This document shows, piece after piece, positions 1 to 10,773 of a DNA stretch of 64,000 nucleotides; within the stretch, counting starts at the first letter, position 1; each line of letters opens with the position of its first letter. The translations under genes were made by a program, and so were the position numbers. The notes under the pieces were generated by a model. It saw nothing but the letters and a program-made list of their open reading frames with translations. It did no database searches and was not told the origin of the DNA. The DNA is from Corynespora cassiicola (taxonomy: Eukaryota; Ascomycota; Dothideomycetes; Pleosporales; Corynesporascaceae): contig JAEUWY010000002.1 of assembly GCA_022059125.1 (NCBI GenBank), positions 2,108,001 through 2,172,000 on the forward strand, written 5' to 3'.

Positions 1-806
1 AGTGAGGACTGTGTGAGCTTAGTCGTGAGGATCAGAAAACAAGTTACTCACCTGAAGATAACCATCGAATCCGTGACCAGGAGTACCTCGAGGGACGTAT
101 GTGCAGTTTTCCAGATTCATCAAATGTCTACGCATATGTTCGTGTCCCCAAGAATCATCTCCGGTGACTTCAGCAATATAATCCCATTCATTGTCGGGAG
201 CCCAGGCAAAGTTCATGGCATTGACCTGAGAGCTTCCGCCAAGCGTGGCTCCTCGTGGGTAGTAGATTCCAGCTCTGTATTCATCCAACCATGTCAGCAT
301 CTACTTATCAATGAATGCTTAATGATGAATGCTTACGGCTCGGCGCCCTCAGGTGGATCAAGTCCAACGTAATACGACCCATTTGTCTGTACATATGTGT
401 ACTTAGGATCACGACGCGCCTGGGTCTCATTTTGAAAGTGTTCGACGAAAAATTGCCAAGAATGACCTGGCGCTTCGGCAGCTCGGGGACCTCTTGATGA
501 TTTTTTAGCAATGAGAAAGACATATGTCGGATCAAAACTTACAGAATTGGATTACGCTCCAAAACACTATCTGAGCCGTCACCACCAGCTTCAATGAGGA
601 AAACAGAGAAGCCGCTCGTGGCTAAGTTGGCACTGTATTTGATGTTAATGCCCAAAGCTTAAGGATTCAATTGGAGTTACTGACGCAAGAGATCCACCAC
701 CAGGACCTGAACCCACGATGACATAGTCGTATTCGTCGAGTGTGGATGCAACTACCAATTTACTAGCTGCTAGGCCAGCTGCGAGGAGGGACAAGATGAT
801 GGCCAT
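1..806 (-). CDS. GMC oxidoreductase, 5' part, runs off left edge, possible pseudogene
   Basis: N-terminal part of a glucose-methanol-choline family FAD oxidoreductase (glucose oxidase/choline dehydrogenase-like). The ATG at 806 opens a hydrophobic signal peptide (MAIILSLLAAGLAAS), so the product is probably secreted, followed by the FAD dinucleotide motif VIVGSGPGGG. Probable exons on the minus strand are 681-806, 543-632, 337-492 and 52-274; the gene then enters an intron and leaves the window. Exon 2 carries LIEAGGD and exon 4 the GMC signature PRGATLGGSSQVNAM. Exons 2, 3 and 4 join in frame. Exon 1 does not: joining its GTAACT donor to the TACAG acceptor at 633-635 leaves the frame one base off. 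That suggests a one-base indel (pseudogene) or an unusual splice. The family is clear; whether the gene is functional is not. Confidence 0.75.
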
Positions 807-2175
807 CTCTCCAAACAAACTTCTTTTTTCTCTTTTTAAGTCGCTTTATAGATCTATGAGGCCTTTTTATTTCGAAGTTCAAATATTGAACAATGTGGTG
901 CTCAAATGAACTGGCTGAATGGTGCCGGCTCCTCTCATCGAGGAACGCAGCTCTTATATATAAATGCCCAACAACCATAGCTTGAAATAGATGTCAAATT
1001 TTAGCAAAGATCGCCGTTATACTCAGCCCCAGATCTTTCATTTGCGTGTGGCTGGATATTTCGGCAGTGACAAGTGTGAGCCGCGTCGGTGGCTTCGCGT
1101 CTTCAGCCTTCATCGCGCAAAATCAAAGCCGCGCGACATGCGTAAATCATGGAGTCGTTTAACACATACAGTTAACTATCCCACATATTCCTTTACATAA
1201 TATCTCGTTTACCAGGTCGGGTAGCCTTGGCCCCAGGAGACCAAAACATCTTGCTTACTTTTGGACTTGGCGGGGGCGCAAGCTAATCCTTCCACTCTCC
1301 CACATTACACATGAGGCTCCGACTTAATTTCCGAAATGTTACAAGCCTCCAGCTGTACCACAGATTCTATTGATATATATAGTATTGCAGACTCCACTCA
1401 TGCAATAATCCGGCTAGCAATGACCCTCTAGAAAATGTGAAGTCAGTTGCTCCAGCATCCAGCTAATTCTCTAAAAATTCAATGCGCCGAGGCATCTGCC
1501 TCGCAGTCTTTTCCTGTGCTGGTCAAGAGAGCGATACCTGTTGTGAACAACCCCATGGCCAAGTCGTTTCCAAGCCGCTCACGCCTCACCTACAGACGCC
1601 TGTCAATACCAACTTATGATCCGCTGCTAAGCTTGCATGCATGCGAAGAACATGCCAAGACTACATGACAATGCAGAGAGGCTCAGATCCCGCACATTTT
1701 CCGCTTGCCAACGCCCGAGATCTCACTGCCAAGCACGCTTGAGGGTCCCAAAATCTCATCTTCCGTAATCTTGACAACGAATGCCTAGGTACACCACACG
1801 CCACAGTCACTTGCGCTGCATTTAATTGGCCAGAAAACGGATTGATTTTTTCTCGGACGTGATCGAGACTATCGTGATAAGTTCGTTCCCCTGCCTGAAT
1901 ATAAAATCTTGGATAGACTAGCCATGTTCTCTGATGAGACAATGAACACGAATTTCTGGTGATTGACATATTTTCTGGAAAAAAATTTAAGATTTTATTT
2001 GAGATGCCCATGAGGCTGAAGATACTGTGCTAATATTTATTCACGCTATTCCAAATAGCGAGGGATATTTTGTGCGTGGGGAAATCGTGAAAGGCATTCG
2101 TTGAAAGGCGTGAAATCGTCTACTACGGTTCGTAGTGCCTTCGCCGATATGAAGAACATTTTTGCGTTATATTTT
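807..2175. other. No supported gene
   Basis: Comparatively AT-rich stretch between the GMC gene and the SAT4-type gene. Only short, stop-ridden frames are present and no domain was recognised. The first few hundred bases presumably hold the GMC promoter; a TATATATA run lies at about 955-962. Confidence 0.5.
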
Positions 2176-3773
2176 CTACCTGCTAGGATTGTACCAAGCA
2201 TGGTGTTCTTGTTTTCTCATTCCATTCGTGGCCGGAATTGATATAATGCGCTCTGCATCGACGGTGTCGACGATGTGTCCAATTGGGCTCCGAAGAGCCT
2301 CACTGGGGATCCCGTTTGCAGTTCCATTACTTCCTTGTAGAGGTTCGTACCTCAGATGGTGTGTATCCGATATTAAAGCTTGACGTGGCATCTGAAAGGC
2401 GACCATGTCTCTGGAAAGCCTTGAAGGTACAGTATCCTTATTTCGACGAATTCGACTTGTTCGCCTAGGGGTGTTGGCAAAGAATGTCGGAAACATCTTT
2501 GCGTAGATCGGTCTGCAAACGGGAACGCAGGGGCATATTACGCCGAGAGAAAGTTGAGCTTGGTTCAAGGCGGTGGCCAAAGTAAAATCCCCTAAGGTCC
2601 ATGTCAGTGACACCGGATTCTAGGTAGGGTTAACATACATGGTCTGTCGTTGCTCATTTTCAGAGAAAAAATTGACCAGATAACTGCTCCAATCATGACA
2701 CATACACTGAAAGACTGGATCAGAATTGGATATCCAACGAGCTATCGATCATATCTAGAGAAGTATGGCTAACCTACCTAATGCCTACTGAGAAAGTTGC
2801 CAGCAAAACGGTTCGATGTCTACTTGGAATGCGGACTCTTGTTAAGTACTGCAGAGGCCACAGGGTGACCTCCGGAAAAGTTAAAATTTTGAATCAAGAT
2901 TCTTAGTGTTACTTACGAGAAACTGGAGTGTGCCAACTATAGCCTAAACAATAAAAAGCCTTCAGCAATCTTCTTTGCTACTGGGAGACTACTCCATACC
3001 AAGAACGTGTAGGTTACAATTTCTACGGTCGGATTAACCTTTCCTGTAGGGTCTATGATAAAGAATTTCCCGCCAGAGCTATCGGTAATCAGCGAGAGTA
3101 GATCATTTCGGTTCTCCAGATGACTGACATCATAATGGAGAAAACAGCGATTGAGAAGACGCTAAATGACACTGTAAATGTCATTATTGAGTAGCAGAAC
3201 CATCTATTTAGACGGTCTTCGAAAAGACCTGGAGCTGTCAGCATCGAGTAGAAGTCATATTGAGAGTCTTCTTACGCAAATATGTCAGCAGAGTGGAAAT
3301 AATAGTGCACGTCATGATAATTATAGTCAGAAAGGCACAGATACTGAGTGTCTGCTTTTACTTAGTAAAAGTTAATGATGATAATCATGCAAACCCCTTA
3401 CCACGAGGTTACTCTGGGTGTTTTCCTCCATTTGAGCCATGAAGGCGCGATCCCCTGTTCAAATTAGCTGTGGTCATGATGGCTTTCCATTGACTGTTGC
3501 CTACAGATGTGGTGCCCCAGAAAACGATATGTGCCGAAGAAAAGAAGAGCTGTATATGACATAAGAGCGAAAGTTGCGAGGAGAATGAAAAGGTCATCCT
3601 GTGGACTGTCAATAAGGTGACTACCGGATGCGCATGCGGGAACATACAAAACCAAGGGCCCTGATAAGGACAGTTCTACAGTAGAATCGTGTGGATACAA
3701 ACAGAAAAGCGATTGAAACCATGGAGATGCCAAGGCCGAACACAAGTGGGCGCCTCGTTTCTGTGGCTTCCAT
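2176..3773 (-). CDS. SAT4/rhodopsin-type fungal integral membrane protein, possibly decayed
   Basis: Fragments of the fungal rhodopsin-like SAT4 seven-helix domain (PTH11-type receptors and secondary-metabolite membrane proteins) appear in order on the minus strand. The proposed ATG is at 3773 (MEATETRRPLVFGLGISMVS), with helix 1 ending in STRFYCRTVLIRALGF. A GTATGT intron is followed by DDLFILLATFAL and then GHHIWDRAFMAQMEENTQ. Further downstream come LWPLQYLTRVRIPSRHRT (loop after helix 5) and LTWTLGDFTLATALNQAQLS...GVICPCVPVCRPIYAKMFP (helix 7), with a tail ending at a stop at 2176. The first three exons splice cleanly. I could not join the middle exons (about 2900-3400) without hitting stops, so the gene is either multi-intron with unusual junctions or a pseudogene. 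The family is inferred from motif order; the exact structure is unresolved. Confidence 0.5.
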
Positions 3774-5326
3774 GACGATGGAAAAAGCCAAGATAAGGAA
3801 AGTATGCTCCCCAACAAGATGGACAGAGTGTTAATATAGAAGGTATGTACCATGTGCCCCATATACCCCGAATAATAACCGTTCGGTAAGGTAGCCATGG
3901 ATGTGACAGTCGGAGGTGTCAAGACAATGGTTACGTGTGGCGGTCGGGCTGTGATACCGAAGCGCCTTGAGTCATTCAACATGCATACGACCGCGTCCAG
4001 ACATTTTAGAAGCAAACTTTCTTTTTCGGGAGGCTGCGGACGAAACAGGGTCCAAAGTGTTGGCCCACATATTCTCAGCTGATCGGAGCTACGAGAGGAA
4101 GAACAGATGGAGAAATAGCGGGGAATTCGCGGAAACACCTGTGACAGTCTAAAGCGCCATCTGCATGTACAGGTTTCCAGGGTCAAAGTCCCTCGGCCCT
4201 TCCAATGTACCCGGTTGCTTTCACCGACGAATCACAATCGACGGGCCCTAGCCCACTTAGAAGGCGAGCAAAGGCGAGCAAAGGCGATTTAGAAGCACCG
4301 ATCAGTGGCCACATTGGGCGAGGTGACAGCAACCCTCCAGTCTCCAAGATTGAGCGAGCTCCAGGGCCAGGCTTCAAATCTCTTCTTTTTACCTTCTAAA
4401 TCCGAAGCGGATTGCATTCGTAAAATTGTGAATTAGCTGTCGCGTATGCTTAGACAATAGTTGTATTCGATCTCGGCTTATGTAGAATGTAATAGTAAGA
4501 ATAACATTGCCAATGTTCATATCTGCGACTTTTGTCTATATACATTGACTCTTTGGCTTACAGCCATCGCATGTATCAATGTTGTTTCATCAAAGTCGAG
4601 TGGTTGGAAAACAACCGGAAATAAGAGCCATTTCTCTTTCCGCGCGGAACTTCCAAGTTGATCATGCATTATGACTACTTCTTGACACTCTTTTGCCCCC
4701 TAAAGGGCAGATACATCAAGAGTGGTACCTCGGTTCATCATTTCTGGCGCAGAACAACCGTGAAGAGTGGAACCAGGGGGACTAACAGCAGATCTGGTCT
4801 AGCGCGATAGCTACGTCACGACTTAGCAATATCGACCGATGGCCAAGTATGCGAGGCTTCACCAATTCACGATATACATGATATTTCTGGAATTTTCTTG
4901 AAGCATGTTGAAAAACCATCCCTTAAGGGCCAAATATTAAAGGACATGATTCTTTACATGGCGTGTAGGTCGCGATTCACGCTGGCAAAAGCCAAAATCA
5001 GTCCTTCCCCCTTTACCGAAATCATTTGCCCGGCCCAGATTTACGGACGACAAGGTTACCGTACACACTTCCATATCTCTCCGGGTGACTGGTTTCTCGA
5101 ACATCTGGGTACAATGTTGACGCTAGCATTGGAAAAGCGCCAATTTCGTAGTCGTTGTGAGGGAGTGCGAGGTTGGCTTCCTGCGTGTTTTCTGGTTGTT
5201 TGAAATTGCTCTCTTCCTTTAAAAACTTAAGAGAAATCTTTCTCTCTACTATGTTTCCAGGTTTTTCTCAAAGTGGACATGAATAATTCCCTATTTGGGA
5301 AATCTGGGAATGAAAAACATCGAGCT

Positions 5327-5402
5327 GGCCGGTAAAGCTACGATTGAATTTTGGTACTCTCCTCTCAAGGGAGGAAGCACACCACAAGGCCGGTAAAGCT
5401 AC
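5327..5402. repeat. 15-bp direct repeat pair
   Basis: GGCCGGTAAAGCTAC occurs at 5327-5341 and again at 5388-5402, 61 bp apart, in otherwise unremarkable sequence. The function is unknown; it could be a chance duplication or a remnant of an insertion. Confidence 0.6.
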
Positions 5403-8400
5403 AAGGATAACTAATCATTCGATGGCCGTTCGGCTCGGATCTTACATGGAGAATAGCACATATGCGGGGCTAATAAAGCGCGCCGCATGTAACGTGCTCT
5501 TTGGATGAAGCTAGCCAAAAATGCAATTGGAAAGGGTTACGGTGTTCCGTCCCACGATATCATTTGATCGGAGAATTAAAAGATGGACTCATCGTTGTTT
5601 GAGTCTTGGTTTTGAATTAAATGACGGTGAGTCTATCTGATAAAGACCTTGGCTTCCTCACAACTTACCTTGTGGACAAGAATCAGTTACATCCTAGCCT
5701 TTATAAGTATGGAGCCAATTGCATGATCGGCCGGAAGATTGAAGGTCATAATAATATGGGAAATGTCTATATTGTAGCCTTCATATACCGGGATTAATGG
5801 TATCCAGATCTCATTAACATTATGTGAATAGCACCTTTTGTACAACTATGAGACAGTTTCAAGTATAAAACAAGCTGTCAGTACTTGAACATTGGCTTCA
5901 TTCAGCGTATGGAGTTAACTGGACCAATCGCAACATGCAGATATATTATACTATTAATATTCATTAAAACTTGTAACGCAAAGTAATATCGTCATTTATG
6001 CTCATACTAAAGAATATGGTTGTCGTCCTAGGTCAATTGGAATATGTGGTTAATACGCATAACGCTTGGTAAATCGCTCATAGAGACAGGATGAGCCTGA
6101 AGACAAGTCGTATATGCTCGTATTCACAAACATTGCTGCCTCATGTGGCCCTTCTTTGCCAGCGCTCCGCCTCCAAAAGGCTGCAGCTTAAGCTTTTGCG
6201 CTGTGTGTCCACGAAGTTAAATCTTTAGCGGCCACCGATTGACGGAGCCGCATGCTTCACTCCAAATCGAGGCACGAAGCATCGTATCCCAGCCCATCTC
6301 TTTTATTAATTTTCCAATCTCAAACACCGAGACTCACAACAACTCTTGATGGTAATTGCTTTTCCTGGCATATCTGGAAGTAGAGGTTTAGAGCCCCTCT
6401 TTTTTCAACAACAATACCCCGGAAGCTTCCAATGCCACCCAAACGCGTCTGAATCTATTCAAAGTTACAAGTTTTACATATTGCCACCGATATCCCTTAC
6501 ATACCACCTCTTCAAGGAAATTGCAGGGCGTTAAATGGACTCCATCTTTTGTAGACATGAGTGGTTACCTAGGTCCAAAATAGTCGCCGAATAAGCGCCT
6601 GTGACATTCGAAAGCGTATTATGACGAATTTGATGGTATGAAAAGATAGTTTCTCCTCCCGCATCGCGGCAAAAAGGTCACACTAGTGTCGCTCAAAGAG
6701 GTATACGGGTGCGGTTCGTCAAACCTTAATCACTAGTCGTTATTGCCGGTCGAACATTGTCCGAAGGCTCTTCCCAAAGAAGAGCATCTATGCAGAAAGA
6801 TGGCTCACTCGGGGTTGTGTTTCGAAACTGCAACTCAGGAGATATGTGCTGGCCCTGCATGAGCTGTCTAGATGGTTTAGGTATAGAAAACATTTCTGAT
6901 GGCCAAGCGCCAACCCAGCAACCACTAGCAACTGCATTTGTTCCATCAGGCAAAGGATATGTCAAATACTTGTTAGTTCGTACGAGCAGAGGATCAGATT
7001 TCTAGCGCTTACAAACAGCTTCGAATGGATGTACACCTGCCTACTGTCAGGCAAAAAATGCGTGAATTAAGTTTGGGATCTCTTCGTCAGATGATCTAAC
7101 TTGACGACAGTGAAATGATTTTACGGCGAATGAGAGGCAATCATCTTCTATTCTATTCCAGAGCACTGTTTTTTCTAAGCGCAACAGCTTGAACCGCTAG
7201 GATCAGATGTTGAGATTATGAGAGCTCAGGCGAATATTGGGGAAGTTCAAGTTAATCGCACTAAATATTGACTACCAGAGCAGTGTTTTGACACTCTAGA
7301 TGAAAACGAACAGCCAATACTTCAGGAATGCACATTTGAGAGCGAATGTAAATTTTGGTGCCAAGTCACATGGCTTTCAGATACTGTCTAGACCATTAGC
7401 AACTTAATGGCCACGAGTATCTGAGATACTTGAAAATGCGCTTCATGTAGCACAATACATCCAACCATGCGACTGGGTTTCTAAGGCGTAAGACATTCCG
7501 GTTACCACTGGCGCGTTTCGTTCATCTTCTATATACAAAAGTACGATTGGGCTCTCGTTATGCAGATGAGTATAGCGTATGGTCTCCTAATCATGGTCAT
7601 CATCGACATCAGTAATCATTGAGCCATTTTAGCATTACTCTCTCATGGAGAACAACAGTTTCGCATTAGAACGGAGTTTAAGTAACACTTTTCCAACCAA
7701 GGTTTGCGGGGACAGAGACCCAACATTCTTTGGTATATTTAAAAAATCTCCCATTTGCAGCCGAAAGCAGAAGGTGATTGCTGTTTTCCCCACTCACGTC
7801 ATCCCTTTTGCCCGGACTTAACCTTTGATCGTCAAAATGTCGGGCATCCAAGCGGCAGAAGGGCCTCTGTGACGGGTTTCCGAGGGAATGTCACCGATCA
7901 TAGAACGGAAAAAAGCAAAGCCCGGCACTTATTAGTGACTTAACGTCATGAAAGAGAAAATGATCGGCTTAAATGTCCGAATACAGGCACTGGCAAGGCC
8001 AGAAAGCGTTGATCAAGTATGGAGCAGAACAGAAGCATGGTCCGATCGATCAGCCTTGCAGCGGACACCCCGCTGATATGGCTCAACTGGAAATTCTGCT
8101 AGCCCGATTCGCGCTCAAATCTGGTCCGTACCTTGGTGTATATTCGTTTGGGTGTCGGGAAACTATAAATCCATTGTTCCTTCTCCACGGGAGAATCACC
8201 CGAACCAGTCACGACGCTTTCCGACCTGCCCATCCAGTCAGATACCCGAGCAACCACAACACCCCAAACTTGCCATGCTGCATGAAACGAACTGGGGTCC
8301 GTCTGAAAGATGCCTCGGTTCGGTCTGGCTGGGACTAGGCCCGGGCACGAGAGTATCACACGATCCTTGCAAAAATGCTGTTTTCACAGATCCAGACTTC

Positions 8401-8476
8401 TAGGCATTAATGGCCTAGAACCAACATATGAGGTTGGAGAAGTTTTGAGGCACATTATTGAAACTGCCCTGCATAT

Positions 8477-8737
8477 TTATGTTGTGTCTCCGAACTTTGT
8501 GTAACTTTGGTTTCGCAGAATGACCTCCCAAGGCGCCAGCCTGGTCTCGACATAGCGGTCGGGCTTAACACGCCCGAAGTGACGAATGCCCTCAGTCACT
8601 TGAGCACCAATCTCAGAGTGAATTCCAGGACTGTGAGGTTGGTGGCCCAAGATGATGAGGGCGCAGCTCAGCTGTTTTGACTTTGAAGTGGAACACCAAG
8701 TCCAGCGTAAGCGAAAGATCTCTGGACCAATTATAAG
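8477..8737 (-). CDS. Coding-like fragment, family not recognised
   Basis: An open frame of about 85 residues ends with TAA at 8477. It includes ELIIGPEIFRLRW, a HQPHSPGIHSEIGAQ segment and GRVKPDRYVETRLAPWEVIL. The composition looks like genuine protein rather than shadow sequence, but a stop lies upstream and there is no ATG in frame. If real it is a last exon or a gene remnant. An intron acceptor (AAACAG, about 8672-8677) precedes the GIHSEIGAQ part. I do not recognise the family. Confidence 0.25.
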   Translation of the reverse strand, partial: LIIGPEIFRLRWTWCSTSKSKQLSCALIILGHQPHSPGIHSEIGAQVTEGIRHFGRVKPDRYVETRLAPWEVILRNQSYTKFGDTT

Positions 8738-9131
8738 TTCAGAGAGCTGGAACTAGCCATCAAATTCAACTTGATAGAACAACATTGGGATTCGACGCCA
8801 AAATGTGACTCGCAGTGGACGATAGCTGAATAAGACAGACGAATATGTTGTCACGAAAAGACGGCGAGAACGCATGAAACAAGTCATGTAAATTTTTCCA
8901 TCACGCTCCAACGGTAATTTCCGATACAAGATAACACTAAAATTGTTTTCTCGCTTTATTCCCGTCCCTAAGATGTGGGTTGCTGTCGTTGATATGGCTT
9001 ACTAATCAATGGTGGCTGAAGCTATCGCACGGCCACAATATCAAGAAATACGAACAGGGGTCCGGAGCTATCAAGTACCGATCTCCATCAGCCCCGCGGC
9101 GCAACCCCTTGACCTCATAAAATACGCCAAC

Positions 9132-10773
9132 ATGTTCCACGAAGGGAGTCTGCAGAGCGGTATCAGCCTGGCCATTCAAGAGCAGAAACTGGTTGTCTGT
9201 TTTGTTCAAGGCATCATCTCCACTGTTCCATCATCAGGCCAGATTGCTTATTCCTTACAGATGACAGCGACGAGAGCTCGATATGGGAGGGCGACTGGCT
9301 TCAGAGCGGCTGGGTAAGTATGGCCCGGCTCTATTAGTGTAAGTTTTAACAGCCTAGGTATCCAATCTCCTTGCCCAAAGAGCTGTACTCTTGCGCATCG
9401 AGGCCGGGTCGACCGAGGCTGGCTTTCTATCCGCCTTCTGTCCGATATCAGACGCACCGGCTCTGATTGTCATACAGTACGCTTGGTAGCTCTGCAAGTG
9501 ATATCTTGCTGACAACATTCAGGAACGGTCAGCTACAAGAGCAGCTCGTCAAGGGTATCACAAAGGAGGATTTCACCAACCGGATACGAAAGGTGCTGGG
9601 CGCCGCAGCTATTCCGACGGGCGCCCCACAGCCCACCGACACGCCTTCCCAAACCCCTGCCGCCATTCCGGTCGACGATCGCATAGATTCCGAGCCATCC
9701 CCACCTCCAGACTCCGAGGAGACACGAGCTCCACCGCCACCACCAACGACGTCGACGCCGATATCAAAGGGAAAACAAAAGGCCACCCCTACAGTTTCGA
9801 ACAATAACGATACAGCCTCCACACGATCAGCACAACAAGCAGCGCGTGAGAAGGTTCGGAGAGAGAAGCAACAAGAGAAGGAAGAGCTGGAGCGCATAAA
9901 AGCCCGCATCGAAGCCGATAAAGCAGAGCGTAAGGCAGCCGCCGAAGCACGTAAAGCGGAGCGTGAACGCCTCAACACCTCTTCGCCGTCATTACCAACA
10001 GCAAGCACCACAACGAGCACCAAGGGCTCCCGCTCTGCCACTGTTAGCCTCAACGTCCGCCTGTTTGACGGTCGCACCGTACGCTCCACCTTTCCCCGAA
10101 CGGCAAAGCTGCAGGACGAAGTGCGAAAATGGGTCGATCAGGAATTCACCGCACAGGCTGAGCATTCTAGCTCACAACATCCACCCTATATATTCAAACA
10201 GATCATGGCCCCATTACCTAGCCGCGAGCTATCGGCTGGCGAGGAAGCCGAAACGCTGGGCGACATCGATCTCGCACCGTCGGCTACCCTAGTTCTAGTG
10301 CCTGTCAAGGGTTTCACGGAAGCATACTCGGGTGGTGGCGGAAGCAGTGGCATTGTGGGTGGTGTCGCGGGCAGCGTAACCAATGTGGTCGGAGGCGCAT
10401 TTGGACTTGCATATTCCGCTGCGAGCTTCGTCGGGGGAGCGCTAGGCTCGATCACAGGATTGGGAGGAGATGGCGCGCAGGACGATGGGCAGCAGGGCGG
10501 ACAGTCGGGAGTCCAGGGAGGTCAGCAGGGGAGGACGTTGAGTGGGGCGTCCCAGCAACCTCAGCAGCGGGACCAGCGGGAACAGCAAGAGGGAGGTATC
10601 CGGGTCAGGACGCTCGCGGACCAGAGGACTGGGGATGTGAGGAACGAGCAGCTATATAACGGGAACCAGGTATGTTGGACTCTCATCGAGCCCTTTCGAG
10701 TTAGCGGAAGCATGTGATTGACATCCAATAGTTGAATTTTGAACCTCGCGACGACGAGCGCCGGGGTTCCTAG
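9132..10773 (+). CDS. UBX-domain protein, UBXN4/erasin-like
   Basis: Predicted 479-residue UBX protein of the type that recruits the AAA ATPase Cdc48/p97 at the ER for protein degradation. Exons: 9132-9210, 9261-9313, 9358-9476, 9523-10669, 10732-10773; the total divides by three. Residues 1-100 form a thioredoxin-like UAS module starting MFHEGSLQSGISLAIQEQK. A Lys/Arg/Glu-rich coiled coil spans about 190-235 and the UBX beta-grasp domain about 255-345 (VSLNVRLFDGRTVR...LVLVPV). A Gly/Ala-rich hydrophobic stretch at about 358-402 could be a membrane hairpin, as in UBXN4, followed by a Gln/Gly-rich tail. The first intron keeps frame only as a GC-AG intron (AAG|GCATCA...TTACAG|AT). An Ubx2-like role is an alternative; UAS plus UBX plus C-terminal hydrophobic segment favours the UBXN4 group. 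Confidence 0.88.

Larger units (their letters stand above)
3774..9131. other. Gene-poor, AT-richer stretch
   Basis: Over 5 kb without a recognisable complete gene. Frames are short and broken on both strands. Visible items are a short tandem repeat (GGCGAGCAAA-type, about 4262-4287), two 15-bp direct copies of GGCCGGTAAAGCTAC at 5327-5341 and 5388-5402, and one coding-like frame at 8477-8737 (separate entry). No transposase, reverse transcriptase or terminal repeats were seen. Confidence 0.5.

Noticed and set aside
1661..2011. Minus-strand frame with a VTVACGVPRHSLSRL stretch resembling a transposase helix-turn-helix
   Set aside because: Too short and isolated; no DDE residues, no terminal repeats and no other transposon parts nearby.
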